A DNA stretch of 64,000 nt from Helicobacter_D ganmani (GCF_965138225.1 NZ_CBCSAX010000008.1); one strand, 5' to 3'; counted from the stretch's first letter, positions 52,917 to 61,983 are shown. Notes: generated by a model not told the origin, from the sequence alone. Numbers and translations are program-made.

Positions 52917-53984
52917 TTAGCCTAATTGTGCTGCAACTTCATCTGCGAAGCTACAAGCTTGTTTTGTGATTCCCTCGCCAAGCTCAAAACGCACATATTC
53001 CACGACTTCAATAGAATCCCCGAGTTCTTTAGATTTATCCCCCAATACTTGTGCAATTGTTTTCTTATCGTCCATTACAAAGAACTGCCCCAATAGTGTA
53101 AGCCTTTGGTCTAAAATCGTAGAATCTGCCTTGAATCTTTCTAATTGTCCGGGCAAAATTTTATCCCAAATTTGCTCTGGTTTGCCTTGCGCTTTTAATT
53201 CTGCCTTTAATTTTTCCTCTTGTTGTTTTAAGATTTCATCAGTTAATTCTAGCTGACTAATATATTCTGGAATCTTATGCAAAGGCTTGCCAAGTCTTTT
53301 TAGCTCTTCATTTTCTTTTTCTAGCTCCGCAATAATCGCTGTTTTCTCGCTTTTAATAAAGTCCAAATCAAAAGAATGGTAAGAAATCACTTGTGGTTTC
53401 ATCGCCGCAGCGTGCATACAAAGACTCTTCGTAAAATCCGACAATTTAGCCGCATTTGCTTCATTTTGGCATTTTAATGCAATAATAACGCCCACGCGCC
53501 CATTAGAATGCACATATGCATTGACGATTCCACCTCCTTTTGCTTCAACTTTCGCGATTCTGCGCACAACGATATTTTCACCGATTTTTGCAATTTGAGA
53601 CTTTAGGTATTCTTCAAATTTCGCTCCCTCAAAGTTAAGCGTGTGAAGTTCCTCTACATTGGAGACATCAGAATCTTGCACCATTGCGATTGTTTTTGCG
53701 CTCAATTCTTTGAAGCCGTCATTCTTAGCCACAAAGTCTGTTTCAGAGTTAATCTCTGCCATACTTACCTTTTTGAAATCAGGAGATACTTTAATAGCAA
53801 TACTTCCCTCTGCCGCTACTCTATCAGCTTTTTTTGCTGCTTTACTAAGCCCTTTTTCCCTCAAATATTCTACGGCTTTTTCTAAATCACCGCCCACTTC
53901 TACAAGAGCTTTTTTACAATCCATCATTCCCGCGTCTGTCCTATCGCGAAGTTGTTTTACAAGCTGCGCACTAATCTCTGCCAT
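52917..53984 (-). CDS. tsf: Elongation factor Ts
   Basis: Nucleotide exchange factor for EF-Tu. The 355-aa protein starts with AQLVKQLRDRTDAGMMDCKKAL and KGLSKAAKKADRVAAEGSI. The core follows with SETDFVAKNDGF, and C-terminal coiled-coil and subdomains make the Campylobacterota form longer than E. coli Ts (283 aa). It lies 9 bp after rpsB. Confidence 0.97.
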   Translation of the reverse strand: MAEISAQLVKQLRDRTDAGMMDCKKALVEVGGDLEKAVEYLREKGLSKAAKKADRVAAEGSIAIKVSPDFKKVSMAEINSETDFVAKNDGFKELSAKTIAMVQDSDVSNVEELHTLNFEGAKFEEYLKSQIAKIGENIVVRRIAKVEAKGGGIVNAYVHSNGRVGVIIALKCQNEANAAKLSDFTKSLCMHAAAMKPQVISYHSFDLDFIKSEKTAIIAELEKENEELKRLGKPLHKIPEYISQLELTDEILKQQEEKLKAELKAQGKPEQIWDKILPGQLERFKADSTILDQRLTLLGQFFVMDDKKTIAQVLGDKSKELGDSIEVVEYVRFELGEGITKQACSFADEVAAQLG

Positions 53985-53993
53985 TGCCTCTCC

Positions 53994-54788
53994 TTATTCT
54001 GCTTCTACACTCTTGGCGAAATCTTCTTCGCTCATTGCTTCCTCAATCACCTCTTGTTTTTCCTCCTCACTTGCTGGCTCTGCTACTTCTTGTGTCGGTG
54101 CTTCACCACCAGCAATTGCACGCCCTTCTGTAATAGCCTCTGCCATTTCTTTACAGAATAGCTGAATAGAACGAATTGCATCATCATTACCCGGGATTGG
54201 ATAATCCACCATATCGGGGTCGCAGTTTGTATCTAGTGGCGCAACGACAGGAATCCCTAATCTTCTTGCTTCTGCGACTGCAATTTTTTCTTTTGCCGCG
54301 TCAATCACAAAAATCATATCAGGAGCTTTTTTAAGATGTCTCACACCGCCCAAATAACGCGCTAATTTCTCTTTTTTGCGCTGAATCATCAGTTTTTCTT
54401 TTTTCGTTAGCAAGTCAATTTGCCCGCTAGCTTCCATTTCTTCAATAATTTCAAGCTTACGGATAGACTTTTTAATGGTAGAGAAGTTTGTAAGCATTCC
54501 ACCTAGCCAACGATAATTCACATAAGGAGCATTGATGCTATCCGCATATTGTTTGAGTGTTTCGCTTGCTTGTTTTTTCGTCCCAACAAACATTACCACT
54601 TTGCCCTCCGCTGCCGCGTCGCGCACAATATTGTAAGTGTAGCGAAAATAACGCAAAGTTTTTTGCAAATCAATAATATGAATATTTTTGCGCACACCAA
54701 AAATGTATTTTTTCATCTTTGGATTCCAACGTCTTGTTTGGTGTCCAAAATGCACACCACATTCTAAAAGGTCTTTCATTGTTACCAT
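53994..54788 (-). CDS. rpsB: 30S ribosomal protein S2
   Basis: A 264-aa ribosomal protein with MKDLLECGVHFGHQTRRWNPKM (in part) at the N-terminus, FVGTKKQASE, YRWLGGMLTNF and GIPVVAPLDTNCDPD. A Glu-rich C-terminal extension of about 35 residues follows the conserved core. Its leader of about 110 nt contains a TAAAAT -10 candidate near 54902-54897 and the AT-rich upstream DNA of a strong promoter. Confidence 0.97.
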   Translation of the reverse strand: MVTMKDLLECGVHFGHQTRRWNPKMKKYIFGVRKNIHIIDLQKTLRYFRYTYNIVRDAAAEGKVVMFVGTKKQASETLKQYADSINAPYVNYRWLGGMLTNFSTIKKSIRKLEIIEEMEASGQIDLLTKKEKLMIQRKKEKLARYLGGVRHLKKAPDMIFVIDAAKEKIAVAEARRLGIPVVAPLDTNCDPDMVDYPIPGNDDAIRSIQLFCKEMAEAITEGRAIAGGEAPTQEVAEPASEEEKQEVIEEAMSEEDFAKSVEAE

Positions 54789-54960
54789 AGTGTTCTCCTA
54801 TTTGTTGTTTTGGTTTTCCCTCCACGCTCCTTCAACGCTATCAAGCGCAACCTAAACTTAGGATTAGCGTGTGTGAAATTTGATAAATAAAAGGTTAGCA
54901 TTTTATTAAAATTTTCTTTAATTTTAGCTTTTATTAAAGTTATTGCTTTCCTAAACTATC
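54789..54960. promoter_or_regulatory. rpsB leader and promoter region
   Basis: A 172-bp gap between rpsB and the stop of the PhnD-like gene, both minus strand. It holds a probable -10 TAAAAT (about 54902-54897), AT-rich sequence upstream, and a leader with AGGAG before the rpsB ATG. A short CCTAA/TTAGG inverted repeat near 54850-54864 could be part of an S2 autoregulatory structure, which is speculative. Confidence 0.35.
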
Positions 54961-55833
54961 TTAAAATTCTTTGCTTTCTATTAATATTTGCTCTTTCATT
55001 GCTTGAGCAATCTCTTCATATCCTTTCAATGCGTTTTCATCACACAAAACCCATTCATTAAGTCCCTCTAAACTCATCATATGTGCAATTTTTGGGTCAT
55101 TTTTAAGGGCATTTTGTGATTTCATCATTTCTACAAAGCTTCTTTTTAAGTAAGAATCAAAACTTTTTAGGGTTGTAAAATTACAATGACAATAAGCAGG
55201 GCTTGTGTAAAAATTCACCATTTGAGGATAATTTCCCTCTTGCATAACCCTCACCCAAGTAGTAGAGCCAATCGCTCCTGCATCTAGTTCTCCACTTTTT
55301 ATTTTATCCAGCACATCAAATTCACTTCGCCCTGTATCGCCGTGTTTGCCCACATCGCTATTAAAGCGATAGACTTTAAGTGTATCATCTGCACTTGATT
55401 GATGCAGAGAATCTAAAGGCATCTCTTTAAGTGTAAGTGAGGCTTGTTGCAAATAAAATAAAGGCATAATCGCCGCTTGAGCAGAATCTAAACTCCCTAA
55501 ACCAAATTTTTTACCCTTCAAATCCTCTAAACCCTTCATTGTATCTCTTTTGGCTACAAATACACTTTTAAAGCCAATATCAGTATCGCGCATTAAAATT
55601 GCCTCTGCACCATTATTTGTGCAATGCCTAGAGCGGATAAAAGCCACATTTGTATTCCAAGCAATATCTATTTTTCCCTCTTTAAGCCACTGCACTTGCC
55701 GCTCATAGTTGCTAAATAACACATAATCTAGCCTTATATCTTTAAAATAATCATTAGCATATTCCCTAATCGTATCCCAAATAGGGACAATTTGTGGCGC
55801 ATACGCCACTGCACCTACTAAAATTGACTTCAT
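54961..55833 (-). CDS. PhnD-like phosphate/phosphonate-binding fold protein without signal peptide
   Basis: A 290-aa protein of the PhnD/SsuA/transferrin-like binding fold. It starts ILVGAVAYAPQIVPIWDTIREY, continues with QWLKEGKIDIAWNTNVAFI and has the hinge segment LKGKKFGLGSLDSAQAAIMP. Unlike transport-associated members it has no signal peptide or lipobox, and there is no permease or ATPase nearby. It is therefore probably cytoplasmic and may act as a small-molecule enzyme or sensor, as NMT1/THI5-like proteins do. Last gene of a tight three-gene operon (2 bp after the flavoprotein). Confidence 0.8.
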   Translation of the reverse strand: MKSILVGAVAYAPQIVPIWDTIREYANDYFKDIRLDYVLFSNYERQVQWLKEGKIDIAWNTNVAFIRSRHCTNNGAEAILMRDTDIGFKSVFVAKRDTMKGLEDLKGKKFGLGSLDSAQAAIMPLFYLQQASLTLKEMPLDSLHQSSADDTLKVYRFNSDVGKHGDTGRSEFDVLDKIKSGELDAGAIGSTTWVRVMQEGNYPQMVNFYTSPAYCHCNFTTLKSFDSYLKRSFVEMMKSQNALKNDPKIAHMMSLEGLNEWVLCDENALKGYEEIAQAMKEQILIESKEF

Positions 55834-55835
55834 AT

Positions 55836-56969
55836 TTACTCCTTTGGTAAAAGTGCATCAGAGAGCCACACTTGTAAAATATCAAGACTTGGCGCCATTA
55901 CTTGTGAAGCGAACGCATCTCGCAAATATCGCTCTAGTGGCAAGAGCTTACTATAAGCTTTTCCTCCACCAAGTCGCATTGCAAGAGCACAAATGTCCAT
56001 AACAAGCTGTGTGGCGTTAATCCTACACGCAAATATTTTGCACATTGCATCAGATTCTTTATTATCAAATGCCCTTGCAGCCTCTTTTGTCAGTGCAATT
56101 TGGCTTTGCGTTTTGGTATAGAGTTCTGCGATATGGATTCTCACTAACTCTTTATCTGCCAAAGAGGAGCCATCAGTATATTTTCTACTCTTACAATGAC
56201 TAAGTGCGCATTCATAAGCAGCCTTTCCCACACCGCTATACACCGCTCCAAGCCCCACGACAAAATACATTGCTACAACTCCAGCTTGCGCTTCACCCTC
56301 TCCGTCAATGCCAAGCAAATATTGTTTTGTATGAAGCTTCACATCATTATATTGCACAGGTTTTGAGACATTTCCGCGCATACCTAACCCATTCCACACG
56401 CCCTCTTCGTGATAAATACCCTCCACATTATTGGGTGTAATCCAATTATTTTTGCCGCCATTTACTTTGCAAGAATTTGTATAGGTAAGATAATAGTTAG
56501 CTTGTTGTGCGGAAGTTACAAAGCTTTTCCGCCCTTTTAAGATTCTATACTCTCCCGCTTCTGTCTCTGTTATATCAGGCAAACCAAAGTGTGTCCCAGA
56601 GCCACTTTCACTATAAGCAAGAGCAAAAGAAATCTCCCCTTTTGCTATTTTTGGCAAAAATTCCTCTTTTTGCTCTTTTGTCCCAAAAGTCGCAATACAA
56701 GCCGTTGCAACATTATGCATCATATAGCAAAGTGCAGTAGAAGCGTCAAATTGCGCTAAAGTATAACACACCTGCGCGTGATTAAGACAATTTCCACCGC
56801 TTCCGCCATACTCTTTAGGCACTAATAATCCCATAAACCCTTGCTTTTTGAGCTCATCATAGGCTTCTTTTGGGAATCTTGCTTCTTTGTCAATAGATTC
56901 TGTATGAGGGGCAACAAATACCTTACCAAACTCCGCTGCTTTTTGTTCTAAGTTTTCCAAACTTAACAT
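55836..56969 (-). CDS. Acyl-CoA dehydrogenase-fold flavoprotein lacking the usual catalytic Glu
   Basis: A 377-aa protein with the three ACAD domains: N-terminal helices (KKQGFMGLLVPKEYGGSGG), the beta domain with SFALAYSESGSGTHFG and GRKSFVTSAQQANYYLT, and C-terminal helices with RLGGGKAYSKLLPLERYLRDA. The C-terminal YEGT-type loop carrying the catalytic base in medium-chain dehydrogenases reads VMAPSLDILQVWL, with no Glu. Related flavin monooxygenases (DszC, SfnB types) also lack that base. No beta-oxidation genes are visible. It lies 9 bp after the diiron gene with its own AGGAG site. Confidence 0.82.
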   Translation of the reverse strand: MLSLENLEQKAAEFGKVFVAPHTESIDKEARFPKEAYDELKKQGFMGLLVPKEYGGSGGNCLNHAQVCYTLAQFDASTALCYMMHNVATACIATFGTKEQKEEFLPKIAKGEISFALAYSESGSGTHFGLPDITETEAGEYRILKGRKSFVTSAQQANYYLTYTNSCKVNGGKNNWITPNNVEGIYHEEGVWNGLGMRGNVSKPVQYNDVKLHTKQYLLGIDGEGEAQAGVVAMYFVVGLGAVYSGVGKAAYECALSHCKSRKYTDGSSLADKELVRIHIAELYTKTQSQIALTKEAARAFDNKESDAMCKIFACRINATQLVMDICALAMRLGGGKAYSKLLPLERYLRDAFASQVMAPSLDILQVWLSDALLPKE

Positions 56970-56978
56970 ATTTTCTCC

Positions 56979-58124
56979 TTACATAAAATTAGGTGTATGA
57001 GCCCTGCTTAAATCAAGGGCAAGTTCCTCATCAATGCCACATTCCACAAGCCGCTTTGTGCGATTTTTCTCCATTTTTTTCTTTAATTCCTGCACCTCCT
57101 CAAATCCATTTGAAATTAACACGCTATCCTCACCTCCTCCACGCAATAGAGCCATAGATTCTAAAAGCAGGGAGGATTCGCCACTTTGCGCATCTAAATA
57201 ATTTTTACGCGCAAAAACGACTTCCTTTAAGGCAGCAATTTTGGCAGGATTTTGTGCTATTGCTTGTTTCACATTATTGATTCCATAGGCAACGTGGCGA
57301 CTTTCATCTTTTCTTGCTAAAGCAAGTAAATATGCACTCGCCTCATCTCCTAATGCCCTAAAGCTCTCCTCTAAGAATTTCAACAAATCAATAAAAGTCC
57401 CTTCCCCCATAATATGCAGCAAAAAGCTAGATTTGAAATAATCTTTCTCATTCCACAGGCTAAAAAGGCTTTGTTGCGTTGTAAGTGTGGAGTATTGCAC
57501 ACCAAGCCCTGTAATATTTGCCCTTTTGATAAAAGATTCTATATGTCGGCTCTCATCACCGATAATAGAGGAGAGTAAAAGCGGAATAGGCGTGAAAAAG
57601 GGTGAAATCTGCCCTAAAAATCGTGCGGGGATATACAGAGCTGAAAACTCATTTTCAGTTAAATAAGTCATAATCTGTGCGATTGCAAATTGCAGGGCTG
57701 GGCTAAACTCTGGTATTTCTTGCCATTTTATATCTGTGGTGGCATTCCATTGCGACTTTTTAGAATCCTCATAAATTTGCAAAGCATTACTGCTCCAAAT
57801 ATTATTATTAGATTCTATACCAAAATGATAATTTGGACTTGCCAATTCCACTTGCACACCATTTGGTGCTAAACCTTGCACCGATGGACTTATGTGAGAA
57901 TGACAATCAAATTTTTGGAATCTTGTGGGGGATTTTTTGCACAAGATATACACAAAATTACCCTTAGAATCTGCATTTTGACTTATTGCACACTTTTGGA
58001 CAAACTCCTCACCTTTGAAAGCACACCACATAATAAGGTCATTTTCTAAATTATCTACATCACTTACAACTTCTATCAATGCGCCCATAAAAATGCAAGA
58101 TTTCTGGGAATAGTTAGGATTCAT
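56979..58124 (-). CDS. Ferritin-like diiron protein of unknown function
   Basis: A 381-aa protein. Residues about 140-290 form a four-helix carboxylate-bridged diiron site with a complete ligand set: Glu157/159 in LTENEFSALY, E191-x2-H194 in DESRHIESF, Glu241 in MGEGTFIDLL, and E274-x2-H277 in DESRHVAYG. The N-terminal 125 residues (Cys and His rich in FDCHSHIS) have no match I recognise. It resembles diiron oxygenases (AurF-like or PaaA/BoxB-like) in the motif pattern only. Start ATG 58124 has a weak ribosome site. First gene of the operon with the flavoprotein and PhnD-like protein; palindromic sites lie upstream. Confidence 0.75.
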   Translation of the reverse strand: MNPNYSQKSCIFMGALIEVVSDVDNLENDLIMWCAFKGEEFVQKCAISQNADSKGNFVYILCKKSPTRFQKFDCHSHISPSVQGLAPNGVQVELASPNYHFGIESNNNIWSSNALQIYEDSKKSQWNATTDIKWQEIPEFSPALQFAIAQIMTYLTENEFSALYIPARFLGQISPFFTPIPLLLSSIIGDESRHIESFIKRANITGLGVQYSTLTTQQSLFSLWNEKDYFKSSFLLHIMGEGTFIDLLKFLEESFRALGDEASAYLLALARKDESRHVAYGINNVKQAIAQNPAKIAALKEVVFARKNYLDAQSGESSLLLESMALLRGGGEDSVLISNGFEEVQELKKKMEKNRTKRLVECGIDEELALDLSRAHTPNFM

Positions 58125-58201
58125 AAATAAAACTTTAGTATTGAATTACAACAAGATTTAAGAAGATTTGCTGCCTCTCACACGGAAAGATTGACAATTA
58201 A

Positions 58202-58237
58202 GAAATATAATCATATTTCACTTAAATTTAAATGAAA
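58202..58237. promoter_or_regulatory. Overlapping inverted repeats upstream of the diiron operon
   Basis: GAAATAT (58202-58208) and ATATTTC (58213-58219) are a perfect 7-bp inverted repeat with a 4-bp spacer. TTTCA (58216-58220) and TGAAA (58233-58237) form a second one around an AT-rich centre. They lie about 80-115 bp before the operon start, in or near the probable promoter. They look like operator sites; the regulator is unknown. Confidence 0.4.
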
Positions 58238-58292
58238 CAAACCATAAGATTGTTCAATAATCAAGATTAAAATCAAATCTTTTACTAGAAAT

Positions 58293-58326
58293 GGATTACT
58301 TCGTCGTTTCACTCCTCGCAAGGACG
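58293..58326. repeat. GCTTCGTCG/CTCCTCGCAA-type intergenic repeat
   Basis: GGATTACTTCGTCGTTTCAC continuing CTCCTCGCAAGGACG. This matches the general form of a small palindromic repeat known from intergenic DNA of several bacteria (consensus-like GATTGCTTCGTCGC...CTCGCAATGAC). A possible degraded relative, ATTGCTTCGCTATGCTTAAA, lies at about 50021-50040. The rest of the 239-bp gap (58125-58363) holds the inverted repeats above and no gene. Confidence 0.5.
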
Positions 58327-58363
58327 CAAAATCAAAGTGCCGATAGTGTCTAGCAGGCAAATT

Positions 58364-59704
58364 CTAAAGCCTTTGACGCAAAAAGCTAAAAGGCGGGAGC
58401 GCAAAAGGCAAGATAAAGGCATTTTCATTGCCACTATGGATAGATTCTAATTCCTTGCCATTAACTAATAGAATCTTAAAAAGACGCAGGTATTTTTTGC
58501 CATTCTTTTCAAAAATCTCTCCGATGTCATTTTTACCCAAACAAACAGAATCCAAATGCGCACTTACAATTTCCTTAGGTTCATTGGGGCGAATCGTATG
58601 CCGACAAAGCGCGCTCTTGCCCTCTTCGCTCACCTCTGCATTGACTTGATAGCTCCCCTCGCTAATTGCACTCCAATGATTCTGCGTATTAAGTCGCTCA
58701 AAAGGACGATGAATTAAATAACCCTCACTAAAACCGCGATTTTTTAAGGTTCCTAGCTCCTCTTTATAGCGCGATTCCACAAAGTCGCCTTGCGCATAAT
58801 CCTCCAAAGCACGCCGATAAGCTAGTGTTGTAATGCCCGCATAATAACTTGACTTCGTGCGTCCCTCAATTTTAAGCGAATCTATCACACCGCTTTCTAA
58901 AATCATCGGGATATGTGCGATTAAATTCAAATCTTTTGCGTTAAAAATATGCGTCCCCACGCCCTCTTCTTCCTCCAAGAGCATTGTGATTCCATTGTCA
59001 GGATTCCGCGCATAAATCTCCTTGCCACTAAATCGCACCAACTCATCGGTTTTTTCATTGCGCACATAATATTCATAATCAAACCGACAATCATTCGCGC
59101 AACTCCCACGATTTGGCACGCGACCATTTTGCAAAGCCGAGATTAGACAACGTCCCGAAAACGCAAAACACATAGAACCATGCACAAAAATTTCTAATTC
59201 TAAATCAGGCAGGGCTTTTTTAATCTCTATTGCGTCTTTTAGGCTTAATTCTCTTGCTGCAATAATACGCTTCACACCCAATTCATAAAACACTTCCGCG
59301 TCTAACACATTTAAAACATTCGCTTGCGTAGAAAGATGAATCGGAATCTCTGGCGCAATTTGATGAGACAATTTAACTACTCCGGGTGTTGCAACGATGA
59401 AGCCATCAGGCTTTAAAGAAGCCATTTTTTGAATATGTGATTCCAATAATTTTAATTGAGAATTAAAGGGAAATCCATTAATTGTTACATAAATCTTTTT
59501 GCCTCGTGCGTGCGTGTATTCTACTCCCTCGCGGAAAGATTCAAAGTCAAATTCCTTTCCCGAACGATTCCGCAAGGAAAAATGGCTCACGCCACCATAA
59601 ACAGCATCTGCCCCATATTCCAAAGCAATTTTCAGTTTTTTAAGATTCCCAGCAGGAGAGAGAAGTTCTGGAATCTTTGGAGGTTTAAAAGTAGAATCTT
59701 GCAT
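58364..59704 (-). CDS. U32-family protein (probable TrhP-type tRNA hydroxylation factor)
   Basis: A 446-aa protein with the U32 TIM-barrel (PELLSPAGNLKKLKIALEYGADAVYGG, in part) and the family signature EIFVHGSMCFAFSGRC followed by RGSCANDCR. These cysteines coordinate an Fe-S cluster in U32 proteins. A C-terminal beta-barrel follows (about 350-446). Long annotated as collagenase PrtC (HP0169); E. coli YegQ/TrhP of similar length acts in prephenate-dependent 5-hydroxyuridine synthesis in tRNA. That function is the more likely one here. It is next to cheZ, as in H. pylori (HP0169-HP0170). Confidence 0.85.
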   Translation of the reverse strand: MQDSTFKPPKIPELLSPAGNLKKLKIALEYGADAVYGGVSHFSLRNRSGKEFDFESFREGVEYTHARGKKIYVTINGFPFNSQLKLLESHIQKMASLKPDGFIVATPGVVKLSHQIAPEIPIHLSTQANVLNVLDAEVFYELGVKRIIAARELSLKDAIEIKKALPDLELEIFVHGSMCFAFSGRCLISALQNGRVPNRGSCANDCRFDYEYYVRNEKTDELVRFSGKEIYARNPDNGITMLLEEEEGVGTHIFNAKDLNLIAHIPMILESGVIDSLKIEGRTKSSYYAGITTLAYRRALEDYAQGDFVESRYKEELGTLKNRGFSEGYLIHRPFERLNTQNHWSAISEGSYQVNAEVSEEGKSALCRHTIRPNEPKEIVSAHLDSVCLGKNDIGEIFEKNGKKYLRLFKILLVNGKELESIHSGNENAFILPFALPPFSFLRQRL

Positions 59705-59707
59705 TCA

Positions 59708-60412
59708 TTACTTGCCAAAATTTGCAATCAAGGCTTCAATATCATTTTCATTGACAACATTTTCTGTTTTATCTCCTTGAATATGCACTGCGGAGCTTAC
59801 GCGTTTGCTATCGTCAATTTTACCCTCAAAGAGTGAGCTCATATATCTTGCAAGCGCACGCATAATGTTAATAACGCGTTCAATTTTTTGACGATGAATG
59901 TCTTGATACTGCATAGCTTCCATTGCTTCTAGTGAAATATTTGAGATTTCCTGCAAACAATCAGATACCTTTTGCACATCTGTTTTGACTTTGGTTACTG
60001 CTTCTAACTGCTCATTAAAGGTATGAAAATCCGGAAATTTGACATGAAGCTTTTGTAAAAGTTCCTCTTGAGAAGTGATAAATTGTTGAATCTCACCAAA
60101 TGCGTCCTCAATGTCTGCGTCTAAGTTATTAATTTTCTCTAGCTTATCAAACATCTCTGTAGCTTTGATTTCCGAATCTCGCGTTACATCATCTAATTGA
60201 TGCACTACCTTATGCTCTGCTGTTGGTGGAGGTGGAGGCCAACTTACATCTTGCTCAATAGAAAAATCATCTGCTTTTGCTTCGCTTTTAATTGTTGGGT
60301 CTTCCAAAGTAGAATTTTCTAAAGATTCCTCTTGATTCTCTTGCTCTTGACTTCCTTGCGCAATATCGTCCATATCACTACCCAATAGTGAATCCAATTC
60401 CTCTTGTGTCAT
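59708..60412 (-). CDS. cheZ: Chemotaxis phosphatase CheZ
   Basis: Dephosphorylates CheY-P. The 234-aa protein has the long helical hairpin (about 85-195) with the catalytic Gln region MQYQDIHRQKIERVINIM. The C-terminal peptide NENDIEALIANFGK resembles the CheY-binding tail of E. coli CheZ. The N-terminus MTQEELDSLLGSD resembles the CheY-binding peptide of FliM (LSQEEIDALL) followed by a Glu-rich linker and a PPPPP run. It lies 3 bp before the U32 gene, matching HP0170. Confidence 0.9.
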   Translation of the reverse strand: MTQEELDSLLGSDMDDIAQGSQEQENQEESLENSTLEDPTIKSEAKADDFSIEQDVSWPPPPPTAEHKVVHQLDDVTRDSEIKATEMFDKLEKINNLDADIEDAFGEIQQFITSQEELLQKLHVKFPDFHTFNEQLEAVTKVKTDVQKVSDCLQEISNISLEAMEAMQYQDIHRQKIERVINIMRALARYMSSLFEGKIDDSKRVSSAVHIQGDKTENVVNENDIEALIANFGK

Positions 60413-60495
60413 TCTAAAACCTTGAAGTAAGTTAAAATATTGCTTGTAATTATACGATTAATTTTTATAATTTTGTTTAAACGCAAGCAATTCCT

Positions 60496-61983
60496 TTAAA
60501 AAAGTGGCTTATCCATTTCCTTTGGAATCGCAATTTCCATAAGTTTTAAAATACTTGGCGCAATATTGTTTAATCCACCATTTTGCACAGATTCTACTCC
60601 TTTTGCCATTACAAAGCACCACACATCACCAATCGTGTGGTTTGTCAAAGGTTCGCCCTTTTCATCTTTCATTTCTTCACAATTTCCATGGTCGCTCGTA
60701 ATAATTAATCCATAATCCTTTTCCTTTGCTTTTGAGCAGATTCTACCCAATTCATTATCTACCGCTTCTACTGCGGCAATCGCCGCTTCATAATTCCCTG
60801 TATGTCCTATCATATCGCCATTGGCAAAATTCACTACAACAAAATCATATCCCTCTTCCATTGCCATTAAAACGGCATCACCTACTTCCTTGGCACTCAT
60901 TTGAGGCTGTAAATCATAAGTCGCAACCTTTGGAGAGGGCACAAGCAGACGCGTTTCATTGGGATAAGGCTCTTCAATCCCTCCATTAAAAAAGAAAGTT
61001 ACGTGGGCGTATTTTTCTGTTTCTGCAGTATGAAATTGTCGCAAATGATGATTGGAAATCACTTCGGCTAGAGTATTTTGGACATTTTCTTTGGGAAAAA
61101 GAATCGGAAAGGAAAAAGATTTATCATAAGGAGTCATCGTAACAAGTGGAATCTCTACAAAACTTTTGCGCACAAATGCGTTAAAGCTTGCATTTCCTAG
61201 CGCATTGACAATTTCTCGCGCCCTATCACTACGAAAATTTACAAAAATCAAGCCATCGCTTGCTTGGATTTTATTTGGAGAATCTTCTGTGAAATCCTTA
61301 CAAAAACTTGCAGGCAAGATAAATTCGTCAAAAATACCCTCCTTAAATTGCGATTGCAAATATTCTTGTGGGGTAAGCGTCTGCGTATTTTCGCCTAGTG
61401 CGATAACATTATAAGCCTTTTCTACGCGCTCCCAACGATTGTCCCTATCCATTGCATAATAGCGTCCGCTAAGGCTTGCAATCCGAATCCTTTTACCTTC
61501 AATTTGCGATTCTACCTCACGCACAAACTTTGGTGCGCTTTTGGGTGGCACATCACGTCCATCAGTAATCAAATGCAACAACACTTCATATTGCGATTCT
61601 AAGCCTAACGCAAGAGCTAAAATATGCTGAATATGTGAATGCACACCACCATCACTTAACAATCCCACCAAATGCACACGTTTGCAATTTTTAAGACAAT
61701 TTAGAGCAGGATTTTGCATTAAAGTATTTTCGTGGATTGCCTTGTTGATTTTGACTAAATCTTGATAGAGAATCCTCCCACTACCCAAGCTCATATGCCC
61801 TACTTCAGAATTTCCCATTTGCCCCTCTGGCAAGCCAACAGACAATCCATAAGTGTGAATCATTCCAAAGGGAACTTCTTGAAACAATTTGTCATAAGTT
61901 GGCTTTTTTGCCGCAAAAAATGCGTTATATTCTTGCTTTTTACTATACCCGATTCCATCTGTGATAACCAAAACAGCTTTCAT
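60496..61983 (-). CDS. gpmI: 2,3-bisphosphoglycerate-independent phosphoglycerate mutase
   Basis: Interconverts 3- and 2-phosphoglycerate. The 495-aa alkaline-phosphatase-superfamily enzyme has VLVITDGIGYSK at the N-terminus, MGNSEVGHMSLGSGR with the nucleophilic Ser, HLITDGRDVPP, NFRSDRAR, NFANGDMIGHTG and TSDHGNCE metal ligands. I chose ATG 61983 (GGGAAAA upstream); an in-frame TTG 15 bp earlier would add five residues. Confidence 0.96.
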   Translation of the reverse strand: MKAVLVITDGIGYSKKQEYNAFFAAKKPTYDKLFQEVPFGMIHTYGLSVGLPEGQMGNSEVGHMSLGSGRILYQDLVKINKAIHENTLMQNPALNCLKNCKRVHLVGLLSDGGVHSHIQHILALALGLESQYEVLLHLITDGRDVPPKSAPKFVREVESQIEGKRIRIASLSGRYYAMDRDNRWERVEKAYNVIALGENTQTLTPQEYLQSQFKEGIFDEFILPASFCKDFTEDSPNKIQASDGLIFVNFRSDRAREIVNALGNASFNAFVRKSFVEIPLVTMTPYDKSFSFPILFPKENVQNTLAEVISNHHLRQFHTAETEKYAHVTFFFNGGIEEPYPNETRLLVPSPKVATYDLQPQMSAKEVGDAVLMAMEEGYDFVVVNFANGDMIGHTGNYEAAIAAVEAVDNELGRICSKAKEKDYGLIITSDHGNCEEMKDEKGEPLTNHTIGDVWCFVMAKGVESVQNGGLNNIAPSILKLMEIAIPKEMDKPLF

